Source: CAVQBJ01 sp963819075
GTDB taxonomy: Bacteria > Actinomycetota > Thermoleophilia > Solirubrobacterales > Solirubrobacteraceae
Direction of reading: 5' to 3'
DNA: 64,000 nucleotides
NCBI GenBank assembly: GCA_963819075.1
Contig: CAWFUP010000002.1
Coordinates: 124,001 to 188,000, forward strand
Part shown: positions 15,271 through 23,605 of the stretch, piece by piece
How positions within the stretch are numbered: position 1 is the stretch's first letter
Layout: every line of letters starts with the position of its first letter
The notes under the pieces: generated by a model
The model's database searches: none
Told to the model about the DNA's origin: nothing
What the model saw: only the letters and a program-made list of their open reading frames with translations
Position numbers and translations under genes: made by a program

Positions 15271-16307
15271 CGCAGACGCCGCTCATCGACCCGCGCTCGA
15301 CGCGCCGTCGCGAGCACGCGCGGCGCCGGCAGCGGCAGGTGCGCCGCGAGCGAGCCGTCGCCGGCGTGCTCGTTCTCGTCCTGCTCGCCGTCGGCGGCGC
15401 CCTCGTACGCTCGGTGCTTTCGGCCGGGCCGAGCGCCATCCCCGGCCGCGACGGGCGCTCGGCCTCCGCGGCGCCGGCTGCGCGCCCCGCGCGCTCGCCG
15501 CTCGGCCTGCCGCTCGGCACGCCGCCGCTGCACCTGACGAGAGTCGGCGCACCGGCGGTCGATCCCGGGTTTACGAGTTCGCCCCGCGGCGGCGTACTCG
15601 TCGATCTCGACACCGGACAGGTGCTGTGGTCGCACAACGCCGACCGGCGGATGCCGATCGCCAGCCTGACGAAGATGATGACCGCGCTGCTCGCCGTCGA
15701 GCAGACCTCGCCGGGCGCGCGCGTCCTCGTCACTCGCCAGGCCGTCGACCAGCCGGGCTCCAAGGTCGGCCTGCTGCCGCTCGGGCGCCGCGTACCGGTG
15801 CGCGCATTGCTGGCCGGGCTGCTGCTGCCCTCGGGCAACGACGCGGCCGTCGCGCTCGCGCAGCACGTCGGCGGCAGCGTCCCGCGCTTCGTGACGCTCA
15901 TGAACGAGCGTGCGGCGGCGCTCGGCCTCGGGTGCACGCGCTTTGCCTTCCCGAGCGGCTTCGTCGACACCGGCAACTTCTCGTGCGCCGCCGACCTGGC
16001 CGAGCTGGCGGACATCGACATCCGCCAGCCGCGGATCGAGTCGCTCTCGCGCCTGGCCTCGGTGGCCGTGCCCTTCCCGATCCGCGGCGGCAAGCTGTTC
16101 GTGAGCAACAACAACCCGCTCGTGCTCGCTCATTATCCGGGCATCACGGGGCTGAAGACGGGGTGGACGGTCGCCGCGGGCGAGTGCCTCGTGGCCACCG
16201 CACAGCGTCACGGCCGGCGGCTCGCGGTCGTCGTGCTGCACTCGCCCAACCTTGCCCTGCAGGCGCGCGCGCTGCTCGACGACGGCTTCGCGGCGCTGCA
16301 CGCGTAG
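15267..16307 (+). CDS. D-alanyl-D-alanine carboxypeptidase (penicillin-binding protein, S11 family)
   Basis: Trims the terminal D-Ala of peptidoglycan stem peptides outside the membrane. 346 residues with an Arg-rich cytosolic N-terminus, one membrane anchor at about 31-50, a Pro/Ala spacer and a DacA-type catalytic domain from about 100. The active-site triad is complete: S133-L-T-K136, S189-G-N191 and K297-T-G. The family C-terminal domain II appears to be absent, since the protein ends soon after KTG. No Shine-Dalgarno needed because the start overlaps the previous stop. Confidence 0.92.
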   Translation: MTQTPLIDPRSTRRREHARRRQRQVRRERAVAGVLVLVLLAVGGALVRSVLSAGPSAIPGRDGRSASAAPAARPARSPLGLPLGTPPLHLTRVGAPAVDPGFTSSPRGGVLVDLDTGQVLWSHNADRRMPIASLTKMMTALLAVEQTSPGARVLVTRQAVDQPGSKVGLLPLGRRVPVRALLAGLLLPSGNDAAVALAQHVGGSVPRFVTLMNERAAALGLGCTRFAFPSGFVDTGNFSCAADLAELADIDIRQPRIESLSRLASVAVPFPIRGGKLFVSNNNPLVLAHYPGITGLKTGWTVAAGECLVATAQRHGRRLAVVVLHSPNLALQARALLDDGFAALHA

Positions 16308-16393
16308 TCTCGGCGGGGGCGTTGATCGTGGGGCGACGCCCGCGCACGCGGAGGAGTACCGTGTCGACGGCGACATCGACTGGCTAGTCAGCC

Positions 16394-16402
16394 AAAGGAG
16401 GA
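16394..16402 (+). promoter_or_regulatory. Strong Shine-Dalgarno AAAGGAGGA
   Basis: Near-perfect anti-16S complement just before the GTG at 16406; it decides the GTG start of the first acyl-CoA dehydrogenase and contrasts with the leaderless starts around it. Confidence 0.8.
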
Positions 16403-16405
16403 ACG

Positions 16406-17653
16406 GTGGATCTCGACGACACCCCGGACCAGGCTGCCTACCGCGCGAAGGTGCGCGGGTGGCTCGAGGAGCATCGTGGGCAGGCCCCGGTCCTCGAAGG
16501 GCCGGACGCACTCGAGGAGCAGGAGGCGATCAGCGCCCGCCGCGTCTGGCAGCGCCGGCTCGCCGAGGGCGGACTGGCCGGCGTCACCTGGCCGGTCGAG
16601 TACGGCGGCCAAGGCCTGGGCCCGATCGACCAGGTCATCGTCAACCAGGAGATCGGCCGCGCCGGCGTCCCGGGGATCCTCGACGTCATCGGGATCGGCA
16701 TGCTCGGGCCGACGATCATCGCCCACGGCACCGAGGAGCAGAAGGTCCGCTACCTCGGCCCGATGCTCCACGGCGACGAGGTCTGGTGCCAGCTGTTCTC
16801 CGAGCCCGCCGCCGGATCGGATCTCGCCGCCGTACAGACCCGGGCCCGCCAGCAGGACGACGGGAGCTGGCGCATCTCCGGGCAGAAGGTGTGGACGACG
16901 AACGCCCAGTTCGCCTCCTACGGTCTGCTGCTCGCGCGCACCGACCCCGATGTGCCCAAGCACAACGGCCTGACGATGTTCATCGTCCCCATCGACGGCG
17001 AGGGCGTGACCGTGCGCGGCCTGCGGCAGATCTCCGGCGAGGCCGAGTTCAACGAGGTGTTCTTCGACGACGTGACGGTCGGAGCCGACGCCGTCGTCGG
17101 GCCGATCGGCGGCGGCTGGGGGACGGCGCTGACGACGCTCATGTTCGAGCGCGTCACGATCGGGCTCGGCAGCCAGGGCCTCGGCTACAACTCCGATCGC
17201 TTCGCGCGCGCGATCGCCGCCGACGATCACGCCCGGCGCGACCCGAGCGTGCGACGCGAGCTCGGCGAGATCGCGGCCGACCTGCTCGCCGTGCGCTTCA
17301 CCGGCTATCGCACGCTGACGGCGCTGCAGCAGGGGCAGATCCCCGGTCCCGAGGCCGGCCTGGCCAAGGTGACGATGGTCAGCGCGGCGATCCGCGCCGG
17401 CGATCTGATCGCCGACGTGCAGGGGCCCGAGGCGCTCGCCGACGGCGCGCCGTGGTCATACATGATCTCGTTCCTGCCCGGCCTGAAGTCGGCCGGCGGC
17501 ACCGAGGAGATCCTGCGCAACACGATCGGCGAGCGCGTGCTCGGCCTCCCGGCCGAGCCACGGCTGGACAAGGGGGTTCCGTTCTCCGAGTTGCGCGCCG
17601 TGACCGACGGTGCCGCCACCCCAGCCGGCACAACGGAAGGAGGCCGGCGATGA
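16406..17653 (+). CDS. Acyl-CoA dehydrogenase, larger partner
   Basis: FAD-dependent alpha,beta-dehydrogenation of an acyl-CoA thioester. 415 residues: helical N-terminal domain, central beta domain with CQLFSEPAAGSDLAAVQTRA and SGQKVWTTNAQFA (FAD contact), and a helical C-terminal domain ending GGTEEILRNTIGERVLGLP, typical of actinobacterial FadE. The Trp-Thr of VWTTNA is present. The next gene, overlapping by 4 nt, is a shorter, more divergent acyl-CoA dehydrogenase. Such adjacent pairs form alpha2beta2 enzymes in mycobacterial steroid side-chain degradation; whether that applies here, and for which substrate, is inference. Confidence 0.88.
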   Translation: MDLDDTPDQAAYRAKVRGWLEEHRGQAPVLEGPDALEEQEAISARRVWQRRLAEGGLAGVTWPVEYGGQGLGPIDQVIVNQEIGRAGVPGILDVIGIGMLGPTIIAHGTEEQKVRYLGPMLHGDEVWCQLFSEPAAGSDLAAVQTRARQQDDGSWRISGQKVWTTNAQFASYGLLLARTDPDVPKHNGLTMFIVPIDGEGVTVRGLRQISGEAEFNEVFFDDVTVGADAVVGPIGGGWGTALTTLMFERVTIGLGSQGLGYNSDRFARAIAADDHARRDPSVRRELGEIAADLLAVRFTGYRTLTALQQGQIPGPEAGLAKVTMVSAAIRAGDLIADVQGPEALADGAPWSYMISFLPGLKSAGGTEEILRNTIGERVLGLPAEPRLDKGVPFSELRAVTDGAATPAGTTEGGRR

Positions 17654-18786
17654 ATCTCGCACTTTCGGACGAGCAGGTCCTGCTCCGCGAGGCCGCCCGC
17701 GGGGCGCTCTCGCGCGTCAAGACGCTCGAGGCCGCCCGCGAGGCGCTCGACGGCGGCCAGCTGCCCGACCTGTGGCCGACGGCCGTCGAGGCCGGCTGGC
17801 CCGGATTGCTCATCGACGAGGATCGGGGCGGTGCCGGTCTCGACGCGTTCGACGCGATGCTCGTGCTCGGCGAGACCGGCCGGGTGCTCGCCGGCGTGCC
17901 GCTGCTCGGCCACCTGCCCGCCACGTTCCTCCTCAACGCGGCCGCGGCTGCCGGGCTCGAGGCGCTCGCTGCGGGTGAGCGTCGCGCCGCCTACCTGCCC
18001 GCACGCCCGCCCGGCGACGTACTCGCCGCCTGGACGGTCGACCCCGAGCGCGGCGGCGAGCGGGCCTCGGCTCCGAGCGCCCGCGTCACCGGGGACACCG
18101 CGACGGTCAGCGGCACCTTCTGGTGGGTGCCCGACGCCCCGGGCGCCGACGTGCTCGTCGGCGTCGCGATCGGCGATGACGGAGCTCCCGTCGGTTTCGC
18201 CGTCGAAGCCGCGGGCCCGGGCACCTCGGTGGAGGCGACGCGCCGCTACGACGCCACGCGCTCGCTCGGGCACGTGACGCTCAAGGACGCCGCCGCGACC
18301 GTGCTCGCCCTCGACGCCGAGACGCTCGCGGCGGCCTGGTACCTCGCGCAGGCGCTGATCGCGGCCGAGTCGATCGGCAGCGTCGAGGTCGCGCTCGACA
18401 CGTCGGTGGCCTACGCGAAGGAGCGCCACACGTTCGGGCGGCCGATCGGGTCCTACCAGGCGATCAAGCACGGCCTCACCGAGGTGCTGCGCCGCATGGA
18501 GAACGCACGCTCGCTGTGCTACTACGCCGGCTGGTCGAGCACCGGCGGGCCCGGCGAGTTCCCGCTGGCGGCGAGCGCGGCCCGCAGCGCCGCCGGCCAC
18601 GCACTCGACTATGCCGCCCGCGAGATGATCTCCGTGCACGGCGGCATCGGCGCGACGTGGGAGCACGACGCGCCGCTGTTCTTCCGCCGTGCCCAGCTCT
18701 CGCGTCGACTGCTCGGCGGAACCGACGACGCCACCGACCGCGTCGCCGGCGAACTGCTGCGCCAGGCCGACGCCGCGGTGACGTAA
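17650..18786 (+). CDS. Acyl-CoA dehydrogenase, smaller partner
   Basis: 378 residues, starting at an ATGA overlap with GGAAGGAGG just upstream. The N-terminal (MNLALSDEQVLLREAARG) and C-terminal helical domains are well conserved (ERHTFGRPIGSYQAIKHGL; ISVHGGIGATWEHD). The central beta domain is degenerate and Ala/Gly-rich, with a weak FAD-contact segment (FWWVPDAPGADVLVG). This asymmetry is seen in heteromeric FadE pairs, where one subunit contributes only part of the active site. Substrate unknown. Confidence 0.85.
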   Translation: MNLALSDEQVLLREAARGALSRVKTLEAAREALDGGQLPDLWPTAVEAGWPGLLIDEDRGGAGLDAFDAMLVLGETGRVLAGVPLLGHLPATFLLNAAAAAGLEALAAGERRAAYLPARPPGDVLAAWTVDPERGGERASAPSARVTGDTATVSGTFWWVPDAPGADVLVGVAIGDDGAPVGFAVEAAGPGTSVEATRRYDATRSLGHVTLKDAAATVLALDAETLAAAWYLAQALIAAESIGSVEVALDTSVAYAKERHTFGRPIGSYQAIKHGLTEVLRRMENARSLCYYAGWSSTGGPGEFPLAASAARSAAGHALDYAAREMISVHGGIGATWEHDAPLFFRRAQLSRRLLGGTDDATDRVAGELLRQADAAVT

Positions 18787-18803
18787 CGCTCAGGGTGCCT
18801 CGC

Positions 18804-18828
18804 CCTCGCGCCGCGTCCCGGCGCGAGG
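18804..18828. terminator. Hairpin between convergent genes
   Basis: Perfect 10-bp stem CCTCGCGCCG (18804-18813) and its complement (18819-18828) with a 5-nt loop, between the stops at 18786 (+) and 18864 (-). No T tract. Confidence 0.6.
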
Positions 18829-18863
18829 CATCGAGGCTGTCGGATCAGGGTCGCGCCGCGTCG

Positions 18864-19919
18864 TCAGTGGCGCGACCCACCCGCCCCCGCGTGTGCGCGG
18901 CGCGTGGCCGCGGCATGCCGCTTGTGGGCGGACGCCGCGGCGGCATCCGCGGCCGCCTGCGCCTGCAGGGCGGCGAGCACGGGGGCGCCGTAGGCGCTGT
19001 AGACGGCGTCCATGAGGCCCGGGTCGAGTCCACAGTTGATGCAGAAGCCGTGCTGTGACCAGCCGATCGCCCGCGCGAGCACCTGGTCGGCGTAGGTGAC
19101 GCCGGACTCGTCGTGGCCGTAGTAGTCGTAGGCGGCGTTCCACGCCGTCCCGTCGAGCGCCGTGTTCGCGCCATCGGAGTACAGCAGCCAGGCGGCGGCC
19201 ATGATCGAGTCGAAGTCGTCGTAGATCGACGGGTGCGTGGCCGTCTGGTGGTCGTAGGCGGCGGGACGGCGGGCGTAGCGGTAGGCGCCGCTCACGAGCT
19301 GCCACGTGGTGACCGGGCCATTCGTGACGTTGAACTGCATCGGGCCGCCGCAGCAGCCCGCGAAGTTGAGGCCGTGGTAGGTGGTCGGCGCCGTCGAGAA
19401 GTCGGTCTCCTGCTTGTGGATCGAGGCGATCAGCAGCCAGTTGATCCCGAAGGTCTGCGCCGCGCGCTCGTAGATCGGGTAGAAGCGCGCCTCCCAGCCG
19501 GCGGCGATGTGCGTGGTGCCGATCACGCCGGCGCGGCCGAGCGCGGAGACGGGATCGACGTCGGAGGGCGACGCGACGATCGCCGCGGCCGGATTGGCCG
19601 CACCGACGGTCCCGGCGGCGGCCGGTGCCGGCGTGCTCGCGACGACGACGATCGGCGGCGGCGCGGGCAGGTGCGAGGTCAGCCCTCGCCACCCGCCGGT
19701 GAGCACGACGGCGAGCAGCGCCACGCCGACGACGCAGGTGGCGATGGCGACCACGAGCTGCCCGTGCTCGCCATGCGGCGCCGGGGGCGGCGCGGCGGTG
19801 ATCTCGGAGGTTGGCGCACTCATGAAGCGACCGTGGCGACCAGCGCGCACGGCTACCGCGAGATTAGCGGCAGCGGTCGCACGACCGGGGCGCGAGCGAG
19901 GGGTCGCCGAAGGCGACAT
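18864..19919 (-). CDS. Membrane-anchored lytic transglycosylase-like protein
   Basis: Likely peptidoglycan-cleaving enzyme exposed outside the membrane. One membrane segment at about 55-75 is followed by a Pro/Ala linker and a goose-lysozyme/SLT-like domain: NWLLIASIHKQETDF with the probable catalytic Glu, then NFAGCCGGPMQFNVTN, the Gly-Gly-Pro-Met-Gln-Phe core. The C-terminus is an Ala-rich helix and a His/Arg tail. The ATG at 19919 has GAGGA 4 nt upstream and is 7 nt after the preceding stop; an internal ATG at 19823 starts a cleaner N-terminus and is the alternative. It forms a two-gene unit with the Rpf-like gene. Confidence 0.8.
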   Translation of the reverse strand: MSPSATPRSRPGRATAAANLAVAVRAGRHGRFMSAPTSEITAAPPPAPHGEHGQLVVAIATCVVGVALLAVVLTGGWRGLTSHLPAPPPIVVVASTPAPAAAGTVGAANPAAAIVASPSDVDPVSALGRAGVIGTTHIAAGWEARFYPIYERAAQTFGINWLLIASIHKQETDFSTAPTTYHGLNFAGCCGGPMQFNVTNGPVTTWQLVSGAYRYARRPAAYDHQTATHPSIYDDFDSIMAAAWLLYSDGANTALDGTAWNAAYDYYGHDESGVTYADQVLARAIGWSQHGFCINCGLDPGLMDAVYSAYGAPVLAALQAQAAADAAAASAHKRHAAATRRAHAGAGGSRH

Positions 19920-19926
19920 CGTGTCC

Positions 19927-20946
19927 TCAGCGGATGCCGACGATCCCGGCGCAGACCCAGTTACTCGCGCCGGCGCCCCCGTTCCACAGGCGTGCGGCGA
20001 TCGAGTCCTGCTCGGACTTGGGAGCCTGATAGGCCTGCGGGGTGGAGCCGCCCTCGCCTCGCCAGGTCGAGGGAATGATCTGGTAGTAGCCCGAGGCGCC
20101 GGCGCTGTTGGGCGGCAGGTTCTGCCCGCCCGACTCGCATTGCACGACCGGCCACGGGATCGCGAAGCTCATCCCCGACGGCGCGGTCGAGGTGCTCGGC
20201 GGCGCGGCCAGGGCGGCCAGCTCGGTGCGCAGCTTGGCCTGCAGCCACGCCTGGTCGCCCCGCGTGCTGCGCAGCTGCGCGACGTCGAGCGCACGGGCCT
20301 GGGCAAGCGCCGCCTCGCGCTCGCCGAGCGCCGATTGGATGCTTTGCAGCGCCGCCGATTCGGCGGCCGTGGCGCTCATGGCCTGGCCCTGCGCGATGGT
20401 CAGCCGGTGCAGTCTCGCCACCGAGGTGACGGCCGCGCGGCGCGCCGCACGGGTGTCGGTGGTGATCTGGCCCTCCTCGTCGCTCAGACGGCGCAGGAAC
20501 GCCAGTCGCTCGAGCAGGTCGCTGAAGCCGCGCGCGTCGAACACGACCGTGATGAGATCGGGACGTCCGTGCTCGTAGTCGGCGATGAGCCACTGGGCGA
20601 GCACCGCCTGGTCGCGCAGGACCTCGACGTGCAGTCGTGCCGAGCGGTGGCGCTCCTCGGCGAGCTGCACCGTGAGCTCGGCGAGCCGCGCCCGCTCCGC
20701 GGCGAGCTGCGCCTCGATCGCCGAGACGCGGGCGGACAGGATCTGCAGCTGGGCGCTCACGCGGGCGATGAGCGCGTTCGCATTGCCGGCCGCGGCCGAG
20801 AGCGCCTGTGCGCGCGCACCGTCGGCGGCGATGCCCTGCTGCAGCGAGCCGACGCTCGGACGGGCCGGGGCCGCGAGCGCCAGCGCGAGCACGACCGCGA
20901 GCGCGGCGGCGAACGGCAGGGACGGATACAGGACGTGGCGGCGCAT
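19927..20946 (-). CDS. Coiled-coil peptidoglycan hydrolase with Rpf/transglycosylase-like C-terminal domain
   Basis: 339 residues with a signal peptide or anchor (LPFAAALAVVLALALAAPA), a long coiled coil (about 35-240, heptads rich in Ala, Gln, Glu, Arg) and a C-terminal domain of about 75 residues: PWPVVQCESGGQNLPPN and SGYYQIIPSTWRGEGG. The Glu in QCESGG corresponds to the catalytic Glu of resuscitation-promoting factors, and WNGGAGASNWVC ends the fold. The architecture resembles CwlO/RipA-type proteins, in which the coiled coil contacts FtsEX, but that partner is not in the window. ATG 20946 is chosen; the longer frame is Arg-rich shadow sequence. Confidence 0.82.
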   Translation of the reverse strand: MRRHVLYPSLPFAAALAVVLALALAAPARPSVGSLQQGIAADGARAQALSAAAGNANALIARVSAQLQILSARVSAIEAQLAAERARLAELTVQLAEERHRSARLHVEVLRDQAVLAQWLIADYEHGRPDLITVVFDARGFSDLLERLAFLRRLSDEEGQITTDTRAARRAAVTSVARLHRLTIAQGQAMSATAAESAALQSIQSALGEREAALAQARALDVAQLRSTRGDQAWLQAKLRTELAALAAPPSTSTAPSGMSFAIPWPVVQCESGGQNLPPNSAGASGYYQIIPSTWRGEGGSTPQAYQAPKSEQDSIAARLWNGGAGASNWVCAGIVGIR

Positions 20947-21182
20947 GGCGAAGCGTCGCGCGCGGGCGGTGAGGCGGCGGCCGGTCCGCGCGGCACGAGC
21001 ACGGCGTTCGAGCGTCAGGGCACGCCAACGAACGCCTGGAGAGTCGGGGCGCGAGGCTAACAGACGTCCCGCGACCGGCTGCAAGCTGGCGCCCAGCGCG
21101 ATGATGTGCAAGGCGACATGCAGCCCGATGAGAAGCTTCTCACTCCGTCGCCCTCGAAGGGCGACGCCGGCGCCGGATACTG
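20947..21182. other. Divergent intergenic region
   Basis: About 236 bp between the wall-hydrolase unit (-) and the lipoprotein gene (+). It should hold both promoters. A GATACT close to the lipoprotein start is the only -10-like hexamer I can point to; nothing else stands out. Confidence 0.4.
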
Positions 21183-22562
21183 ATGATCCACACGATGCGA
21201 GCCCGTTCCCCGCTGACCGCCGTCCTGCTCTGCAGCACCCTCGCCGCCTGTGGCGCGAGCTCCGGCTCCGCGGCGTCGCTGGCGCCGACGCCCACATCGA
21301 GTCCCGGCTCGTCCTCGCTGCCGGCTCCGACGACCACGCCCGCGGCGAGCGCGTGCGCGCTGGCGGTCGTCGCCGCCCAGGCGTCGATTGCCCGGCGGGT
21401 CTACGCCGAGGACGCCGCCAGCACCAACGAGCGCATCGATCTGTCGCTCGTCCTGCGCTCGGCGGCGCTGCGTGCCGCCGCGCTCGCGCGAGATCCGGCG
21501 GCGGCCCGCACGGCCACGCAGTCGCTGGTGAACACCGGCCACGTCGCCCGGCTGCGCCTGACCGTCGGTGGCCGCGTACTCGCCGACGCCGGGAGCGGCA
21601 CGGCGCTGGCGCCGGTCTCGGCGACCCTCACCGACGCGAACGGCGCGCCGATCGGCACGGTGCTCGTGGCCGTCCAGGGCACGAGCGGCTACCTCATGGC
21701 CGCCGAGGGCCTCACCGGTGACGTCTCGGTGCGCTCGGGCACCCGCGTGCTGGGCGGCGCCGCGCCGACCGGCGCCACCGCGCTCCCGGCCAGCGGGCTC
21801 GTGCAGGTCGGCGGCGTCACCTACGCCGCCGCGTCATTCCCGGTTCGCGCGTTTCCCACGGGCACGCTCCATGTCGACGTCGCGCGCCCGCTCGCCAGCA
21901 CGGTCACCGAGTGCGCTCGCTCGCCGCAGACCGCGGTCGACGATGCCTTCGGCTACGCCGTGACCCGCCTGTACGCCAGCGAGTCCACCGGCCCCGCGCT
22001 CACGGCGCAGGCGCGGCGGGTCGCGCGCGACCCCGGGCTGCTGGCCGCGGTCGCGGCACACGATCCGCTGGCAATCCGCGCCGCGATCGTGGCGCTGCTC
22101 GACGAGCACATCGTCCGGGTGCGGGTGGTCGCACCGGGCCTCGCCCCGGTCGATGTCGGCGGTCCGTACGTGCTCGGGCCGATCACGGTGCCGCTGCGCG
22201 CCGGCGGGCGAACGATCGGCAGCGCCGAGGTGTCGATCCAGGACGTGCTCGGATTCGTGCTGCTCGCCCGACGACTCGTCGGCGTGCAGATCGTCGTGGC
22301 GCTGCCCGCGACGCCGGCCGTGACGCCGGCCGAGGCCGAGCTGATCGCCAGCTCCTCCGTGCGCGTGGGCGGCTACCCCGTCGTCCTGCGCGCCGGCAAG
22401 CCACCGACGATGAGCACGCTCGCGGACGCGCCGGCCTCGCTTCCGGCGCAGGGCACGGTGCAGATCGGCGGACTCGCGTACTCGGTGTTCACGCTCACGG
22501 CGACGGCCTTCCCGAGCGGGCCACTGCCGGTGTCGGTGCTCGTGCCGACGTCTTCCGGGTAG
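21183..22562 (+). CDS. Lipoprotein with two tandem Cache-like sensor halves
   Basis: 459 residues, lipobox LAAC (Cys23) after a basic hydrophobic signal. The mature protein consists of a Pro/Ser/Thr linker and two homologous halves. Each has a long helix (ARRVYAEDAAS... and VTRLYASESTG...), then a strand set containing GRVLADAG-like and GTVLVAVQGTSGYLMAAE / GSAEVSIQDVLGFVLLARR segments, then a VQVGGVTYAAASFPVRAFP / VQIGGLAYSVFTLTATAFP hairpin. The long helix followed by a PAS-like sheet resembles dCache ligand-binding domains, but no kinase, cyclase or transmembrane domain is attached. The role is unknown; solute sensing or binding at the cell surface is a guess. Confidence 0.72.
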   Translation: MIHTMRARSPLTAVLLCSTLAACGASSGSAASLAPTPTSSPGSSSLPAPTTTPAASACALAVVAAQASIARRVYAEDAASTNERIDLSLVLRSAALRAAALARDPAAARTATQSLVNTGHVARLRLTVGGRVLADAGSGTALAPVSATLTDANGAPIGTVLVAVQGTSGYLMAAEGLTGDVSVRSGTRVLGGAAPTGATALPASGLVQVGGVTYAAASFPVRAFPTGTLHVDVARPLASTVTECARSPQTAVDDAFGYAVTRLYASESTGPALTAQARRVARDPGLLAAVAAHDPLAIRAAIVALLDEHIVRVRVVAPGLAPVDVGGPYVLGPITVPLRAGGRTIGSAEVSIQDVLGFVLLARRLVGVQIVVALPATPAVTPAEAELIASSSVRVGGYPVVLRAGKPPTMSTLADAPASLPAQGTVQIGGLAYSVFTLTATAFPSGPLPVSVLVPTSSG

Positions 22563-22590
22563 CGGCAGCGGAGGAGGCCGGCGACCGCCC

Positions 22591-22596
22591 TATCCT
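22591..22596 (+). promoter_or_regulatory. -10 element TATCCT
   Basis: TANNNT box 9 nt before the ATG at 22606. Confidence 0.5.
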
Positions 22597-22605
22597 CTGA
22601 CGACG

Positions 22606-23586
22606 ATGGATCTCGAGCAGTCGCGCGGTCGCCGCATGCAGCGCGAGCGGGAGCGTCGGCGCCGCCGCCGCGGCGCCGCGGCGGCTGGAGCGCTGGTCGT
22701 CGTGGCGGCGCTCGCCGTGGTGCTCACCCGCGGCTCGGGCAGCCCAGGAGCGTCCCCGCAGCCGGCGGCGAACACCGTGCCGTCAGGGGCCGCCGCCGCG
22801 CGCCGGAGTGCTGGCAGCGGCCTGGCGCCGTCGACGCCGGCGGCCAACGCGCCGGGTGGCCCGCCTGGTCACGACCCCGTGCCGATCCTCATGTACCACG
22901 TCATCAATCCGCCGCCGGCGGGCGCGCCGTTCCCGGGGCTGTACGTCGCTCCGAGCGAGTTCGCCGCGCAGATGCACGCCCTCGCGGCCGCCGGCTGGCA
23001 TGCCGTGACGTTGGACCAGCTGTGGGCGTACTGGCGCCGCGGGATCCCGCTCGGGCCGGGTAAGCCGATCGTCGTCAGCTTCGACAACGGATACGAGTCG
23101 CAGTACACGCACGCGCTTCCGGTGCTGCGGGCGCTTCGCTGGCAGGGTGACCTCAACATCCAGCTCACCGGGCTACCGCCGTCCCAGGGCGGCCTCTCGC
23201 ACACGCAGGTGCGCCGCCTGCTCGCCGCCGGCTGGGAGCTCGACACCCAGGGCATCAGCCACGCCGACCTGATCACGCTCGGCTCGGCCCAGCTGCAGGC
23301 GCAGGTCGCGTCCGCGCGCCAGGTCCTCCAGCGGCGCTACCACGTCCCGGTGAACTGGTTCTGCTACCCGTCCGGGCACTACAACGCGACCGTCGTCGCC
23401 GCCGTGCAGGCGGCCGGGTACACCGGTTCGACGACCGTGATCCCGGGCTGGAGCAGCCCGGACGAGGATCCCTACCGGCTGTCGCGCATCCGCGTGCTCG
23501 GTGGCACGAGCCCGAATGCACTCCTCACGCTCATCCATACCGTGCGCGCGGATCCGGCACCGCCGGGCTCCTACGGCGGGGCCTGA
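22606..23586 (+). CDS. Polysaccharide deacetylase-family protein, altered metal site
   Basis: NodB-fold (carbohydrate esterase 4) protein, 326 residues. Arg-rich cytosolic start, one membrane anchor (about 24-41), Pro/Ala linker, then the domain from about 92 (PVPILMYHVI). Motif 1, usually TFDDG, is SFDNGY: Asp160 (base) is kept while the metal-binding Asp is Asn161. Motif 2, usually HxxxH, is TQGISH: the first His is Gln215 and the second, His219, is kept. NWFCYPSGHYN and the AGYTGSTT strand follow. Without two of three metal ligands, normal Zn-dependent deacetylation is doubtful. ATG follows TATCCT by 9 nt. Confidence 0.82.
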   Translation: MDLEQSRGRRMQRERERRRRRRGAAAAGALVVVAALAVVLTRGSGSPGASPQPAANTVPSGAAAARRSAGSGLAPSTPAANAPGGPPGHDPVPILMYHVINPPPAGAPFPGLYVAPSEFAAQMHALAAAGWHAVTLDQLWAYWRRGIPLGPGKPIVVSFDNGYESQYTHALPVLRALRWQGDLNIQLTGLPPSQGGLSHTQVRRLLAAGWELDTQGISHADLITLGSAQLQAQVASARQVLQRRYHVPVNWFCYPSGHYNATVVAAVQAAGYTGSTTVIPGWSSPDEDPYRLSRIRVLGGTSPNALLTLIHTVRADPAPPGSYGGA

Positions 23587-23590
23587 GCGA

Positions 23591-23596
23591 TAGGAT
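23591..23596 (+). promoter_or_regulatory. -10 element TAGGAT of ctaG
   Basis: TANNNT box 9 nt before the ATG at 23606, just after the deacetylase stop. Confidence 0.5.
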
Positions 23597-23605
23597 CCCG
23601 CGCCC

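Noticed and set aside
16308..16393. Possible small gene between the carboxypeptidase and the acyl-CoA dehydrogenase
   Set aside because: No start with a ribosome binding site and coding-like frame; only the Shine-Dalgarno of the next gene is convincing.
14235..16511. 758-codon minus-strand open frame opposite the rhomboid and carboxypeptidase genes
   Set aside because: Antisense shadow with no recognisable motif; the plus-strand genes have complete active sites.
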